DNA of 64,000 nucleotides, taken from Azospirillum brasilense (lineage in GTDB: Bacteria; Pseudomonadota; Alphaproteobacteria; Azospirillales; Azospirillaceae). The notes beneath the pieces were generated by a model that saw only the letters and a list, made by a program, of their open reading frames with translations, was not told the origin of the DNA and ran no database searches. The stretch spans positions 275,001 to 339,000 of the forward strand of contig NZ_CP032348.1 in assembly GCF_005222205.1 (NCBI RefSeq), read 5' to 3'. How positions within the stretch are numbered: position 1 is the stretch's first letter; each line of letters begins with the position of its first letter. Both the position numbers and the translations under genes were made by a program. Below, piece after piece: positions 61,003 to 64,000 of this stretch.

Positions 61003-63531
61003 TCAGGGCAGCAGGATCGCCGACTGCCATTGCTGGAGGAAGCGCTCCCGCTTCAGCCGGTCGAGGAAGACCAGCAGGGCCGGGCTGAGGGCGATGGGGT
61101 GCAGCGGCGCCGCCGTGCTGGAGCGCAGGCCCGACGCCGAGGCCTCCCGCTTGATGCCGGAGGAGATGGCGTAGAGGGCGGAGCGGTCGGCCACCACCTC
61201 CTGCCCGCGCGGCGACAGCAGGTAGTCGATGAACGCCCCGGCGAGCTGCGGCCGGGGCGCCGTCCGGGGGATCACCGCGACGCGGGAGATGACCAGCGTG
61301 TAGTCCTCCGGCACCACGATGCCGATGGGCGCCCCCGCCGCCGCCCGCGCCCGCGCGTAGGAGCCGAGGACGTTGTAGGCGATCAGCACCTCGCCGCGCT
61401 CCACCAGATCGAGGATGTCGCCGGAGCAGCAGGCCAGCCGCGCCTGGGCGTTGCCCATCATCGCCACGAGCTGCCAGTACTGGCCGAACAGCAGGGCGTC
61501 GTGGGCGGCCAGCAGATAGCCGATGCCGCTGGTGGCGGTGTCGTAGGTGGCGACGCGCCGGCCGAAGCGCGCCGGGTCGTCGCGCAGCAGCCGGATCAGC
61601 GCGGGGCGCGTGCGCGGCACTTCCGCGTCCGGCAGGAGGTTGCGGTTGTAGGCGATCACCGCCGGCTCGAATGTGAAGCCGAACGCCTCGTCCCGCCAGT
61701 TCGCCCAGTCCGGCAGGGCGTCCGTCAGGGCGGAGCGGTGGGGCTGGGTGTGGCCGTCGTTGACCAGCTTCACCTGCAGGTCGGAGGCGGAGCTGATGAG
61801 CAGGTCGGGGGTCTCCGCCGCGGTCCCCTTGGCCGGCGCGGCCACCGCCTCGGCGTAGAGGTCGGCGGTGTCCATGTCCTTGTATTCGATGGTGACGTCG
61901 GGGTGGAGTTGCTGGAAATCGAGGACCAGCGGCTCGATGGCCTGGCGGTCGGTGGCCGAATGGATGCGCAGCCGCTCCCGCTCGCCGCCGGGGGCGGAAT
62001 AGGTGATGAGCTGCGCCGCCTGCGCCCAGGGGGACCAGAGCAGGGTGCAGAGGACCAGAAGCGGCAGCAGGGCCCGCGCGGCTCCTCCCGGCGCCGGGGC
62101 AGTGCCGTCCGCCGCGAGGAAGTCGATGCGCGCGATCAGCCCGCCGCCGGGACGGTCGAGCAGCGCGAACGCCGCCCCGTGCGCCTCCACCACCGAGGTG
62201 ACGATGGCGAGGCCGAGGCCGCTGCCCGCCACCCCGGAGGCGGAGCTGCCGCGCCCGAACCGCTCCAGCACGCGGCGCTTCTCGGCGTCCGGCACGCCGG
62301 GGCCGCGGTCGGCAATCTCCACGCGCAGGCCGCGCCCGTTCGGCGAAGGGGTCAGGGTCAGGTCGATGGGGCCGGACGGGCCGGCGTACTTCACCGCGTT
62401 GTCGAGCAGGTTGGTCAGCGCCTCGCGCAGGCTGATGGCGTCGCCGGGGACGGTGGCCGCCTCCGCCGCGCGGTCGATGTCGAGGCGGATCGCCGTGTCG
62501 CCGGCCACCGCGCGGGCGCGCTGGAACACCTGCTCCAGCAGGGCGCCGAGATCGACGTCCTCGGGCTTCAGCGCCTCGCTGCGGTGAATCACCATGGCGT
62601 GGTTGAGGAGCTGGCTGGTGAGCTGGCTGGCCTCCACCGCGTTGCGGTGCACGCGCTGGGCGATGCGGTGCAGGGCATCGGGATCGTCCTCGTCGATGGC
62701 GAGTTCGGCCTGCAGGCGCAGGCTGGCCAGCGGCGTGCGGATCTGGTGGGCGGCGTCGGCCAGGAAGGTCTGCATGGTGTCGAGGTTGGATTGGAGCCGG
62801 GCCATGAGCTGGTTGATCGCCTGGACGAGCTGCGAGACCTCCTGCGGCGGCGGCATGGCGATGGGGGAGAAGTCGTGGGGCTGCCGCTCGCGGATCATCC
62901 GCTCCAGCGAGCCCAGCGGGGCCAGCGCCTGCCGCACCCCGAACCAGATCAGCCCGCCCGCCGCGACCACGGTGAAGGCGATGGGCAGGAAGGCGTTCGC
63001 CAGGATGTCGCGGGCCAGCGCCCCGCGCTCCTCCCGCGTCTGGGCGACGGCGATGGTGACCCAGCCGCCAAGCTCCGGCTGCGTGGCGAAGCGCTTCAGG
63101 ACGGCGACGCGCACCGGCATGCCGCGGAAGATGGCGTTCTCGAACCGGGTGGCGGAATCGCCGCCGGCCGCGCCGGCGACCCCGGTCCTGGGAGGCGCCA
63201 CCGGCAGGTCGTGGTAACCGGTGATCAGCTCGCCGTCCGGCGCGGTGATCCGGTAGAACACGCGGTCGCGCCGCGCCTGGGCCAGGATGCCCAGCGACGA
63301 GTAGGGCAGGTCGACGGAAAAGCGCCCGTCCTCCACCCGCACCGTGTCGGAGATCGACAGCGCCGACGCCATCAGCAGCCGGTCGAAGGCGGCGTCGGCG
63401 GCGCGCTGGGCGTAGGCGTTGATGAACAGGAACAGCCCGGCGGTCAGAACGGCCAGCACGCCGAGCAGCCGGATGAACAGCCGCCGCCGCAGCGAGAATC
63501 CTTCAGCCTTCGGCACACACTTCCGCCACAT
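61003..63531 (-). CDS. TctE-like sensor histidine kinase fused to a periplasmic solute-binding protein
   Basis: An 842-residue single frame. TM1 is about 18-38; a periplasmic 2CSK_N-like sensor spans 40-178; TM2 about 178-198; then a HAMP-like linker, the phospho-acceptor AAHQIRTPLAS (His262), N-box ALTNLLDNAVKYA, and G boxes ADRGPGVP and GSGLGLAIV, ending near 472. Residues 487-507 (LLPLLVLCTLLWSPWAQAAQ) form a third hydrophobic span. Residues 508-842 are a type 2 solute-binding protein (iron/oxyanion-like; SGIGYLLAAHDALLFGQYW). With TM3 the binding domain would face the periplasm. The start is ATG 63531, overlapping the regulator gene; GTG 63516 is an alternative. Confidence 0.88.
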   Translation of the reverse strand: MWRKCVPKAEGFSLRRRLFIRLLGVLAVLTAGLFLFINAYAQRAADAAFDRLLMASALSISDTVRVEDGRFSVDLPYSSLGILAQARRDRVFYRITAPDGELITGYHDLPVAPPRTGVAGAAGGDSATRFENAIFRGMPVRVAVLKRFATQPELGGWVTIAVAQTREERGALARDILANAFLPIAFTVVAAGGLIWFGVRQALAPLGSLERMIRERQPHDFSPIAMPPPQEVSQLVQAINQLMARLQSNLDTMQTFLADAAHQIRTPLASLRLQAELAIDEDDPDALHRIAQRVHRNAVEASQLTSQLLNHAMVIHRSEALKPEDVDLGALLEQVFQRARAVAGDTAIRLDIDRAAEAATVPGDAISLREALTNLLDNAVKYAGPSGPIDLTLTPSPNGRGLRVEIADRGPGVPDAEKRRVLERFGRGSSASGVAGSGLGLAIVTSVVEAHGAAFALLDRPGGGLIARIDFLAADGTAPAPGGAARALLPLLVLCTLLWSPWAQAAQLITYSAPGGERERLRIHSATDRQAIEPLVLDFQQLHPDVTIEYKDMDTADLYAEAVAAPAKGTAAETPDLLISSASDLQVKLVNDGHTQPHRSALTDALPDWANWRDEAFGFTFEPAVIAYNRNLLPDAEVPRTRPALIRLLRDDPARFGRRVATYDTATSGIGYLLAAHDALLFGQYWQLVAMMGNAQARLACCSGDILDLVERGEVLIAYNVLGSYARARAAAGAPIGIVVPEDYTLVISRVAVIPRTAPRPQLAGAFIDYLLSPRGQEVVADRSALYAISSGIKREASASGLRSSTAAPLHPIALSPALLVFLDRLKRERFLQQWQSAILLP

Positions 63532-64000
63532 ACCCGAGCCCCCGAACCGTCCGGATCTCCACCGACGCGCCCTCCAGCTTGCGCCGGAGGCGGGAGACAT
63601 ACAACTCGATGGCGTTCAGCGCGGTGGGCTGGTCGAGGCTGAACAGCCGGTCCATCAGGTCTTCCTTGGACAGGACCGTGTTCAGGTTGCTGAGGAACAG
63701 CTCCAGCAGCCGGAACTCGCGGCCGCCGAGATCGACGGGGCGGCCGTCGACCAGCACCTTCTTGGCCGCGGCGTCGAAGACCAGATTGCCGAACTGCGTG
63801 CGCGAGGAGGCGAGCCCGTGCGAGCGGCGCAGCAGGGCGCGGCAGCGGGCCTCCAGCTCCCGCAGGTCGAAGGGCTTCACGATGAAGTCGTCGGCGCCGA
63901 GGTCGAGCAGGTCGACCCGGACATTCACCTGGGAGCGGGCGGTCATCACCAGCACCGGCGTGGCGTCGCGGCGCTGGCGCAGGCGGTTCAGCAGCGTCTG
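63503..64000 (-). CDS. OmpR-family response regulator (TctD-like), 5' end outside window
   Basis: 165 codons are visible and the frame stays open to base 64000, so the N-terminal half of the receiver, including its phospho-acceptor Asp, lies beyond the window. Visible parts are PVLVMTARSQ, LGADDFIVKPFDLRELEARC, and the winged-helix output with LGGREFRLLELFLSNLNTVL and LYVSRLRRKLEGASVEIRTV. It overlaps the kinase-fusion gene by 29 bp at 63503-63531, so it forms a two-component pair with it. Confidence 0.93.
   Translation of the reverse strand, partial: QTLLNRLRQRRDATPVLVMTARSQVNVRVDLLDLGADDFIVKPFDLRELEARCRALLRRSHGLASSRTQFGNLVFDAAAKKVLVDGRPVDLGGREFRLLELFLSNLNTVLSKEDLMDRLFSLDQPTALNAIELYVSRLRRKLEGASVEIRTVRGLGYVAEVCAEG

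Overview
The window is GC-rich bacterial chromosome that looks like a Rhodospirillales alphaproteobacterium, most likely Azospirillum or a close relative. The evidence is strong GC bias at third codon positions, a SAM-II riboswitch (a mainly alphaproteobacterial class), two ccoG genes, an aa3/caa3-type oxidase, a TPP-riboswitch thiOSG operon, NnrU, HxlR/qorB and OxyR/KatA pairs, and repeated GC-rich intergenic palindromes. The genus is inferred. Both end genes are cut by the window: a TrmH-type RNA methyltransferase on the left and an OmpR-type response regulator on the right.

Layout. 1-4.5 kb: oxyR divergent from katA, and an HxlR regulator divergent from qorB across a clear operator. 4.5-6.4 kb: a gene-poor, visibly lower-GC islet with a small XRE repressor and a coiled-coil/winged-helix protein. 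6.4-11.5 kb: tetR-adaptor-RND efflux operon. 11.6-16.3 kb: a small His-rich exported protein and a Tat-exported multicopper oxidase, then a polysaccharide pyruvyl transferase and a QueC-like PP-loop ATPase. 16.2-22 kb: a modBA-like pair without an ATPase, galM-uxaB, and a tandem GNAT protein. 22-27.7 kb: a methionine-import operon (two metQ, metI, metN) containing an acyl-CoA ligase, preceded by a promoter, a SAM-II riboswitch and a 30-codon Cys/Met-containing leader ORF. 27.8-33 kb: a tri-haem cytochrome c divergent from a caa3-type oxidase whose subunits I and III are fused. 33-45 kb: housekeeping genes (lipB, tRNA-Leu(GAG), mgtE, thiOSG, acylphosphatase, thioesterase, NnrU) plus hypotheticals. 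45-51 kb: an orphan response regulator, an HCCA isomerase-like protein, a K+ channel, ccoG copy 1 and a MocR regulator. 51.4-57 kb: a remnant of a CYP152 P450, a candidate sRNA, ppc, an SMP-30 lactonase and fba. 57-64 kb: a GH12-like protein, a GT32-like glycosyltransferase, ccoG copy 2 with a 34-aa membrane protein, and a TctDE-like two-component system whose kinase is fused to a solute-binding protein.

How genes work together. The Met operon appears to be switched by SAM at the RNA level, and its ligase may activate a methionine-derived acid. Oxidase genes, ccoG copies and the tri-haem cytochrome point to branched aerobic and microaerobic respiration. galM-uxaB, the lactonase, ppc and fba form scattered central-carbon functions. 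Near-identical AT-rich palindromes (ATAYTARTAT) occur upstream of galM-uxaB, before the candidate sRNA and upstream of ppc, which suggests a shared regulator. The strongest unusual items are the kinase/solute-binding-protein fusion, the SAM-II plus leader-ORF arrangement, and the internally deleted CYP152 remnant. No insertion sequence, prophage, CRISPR array or rRNA was recognised. All homology calls were made by eye from motifs, without database searches.
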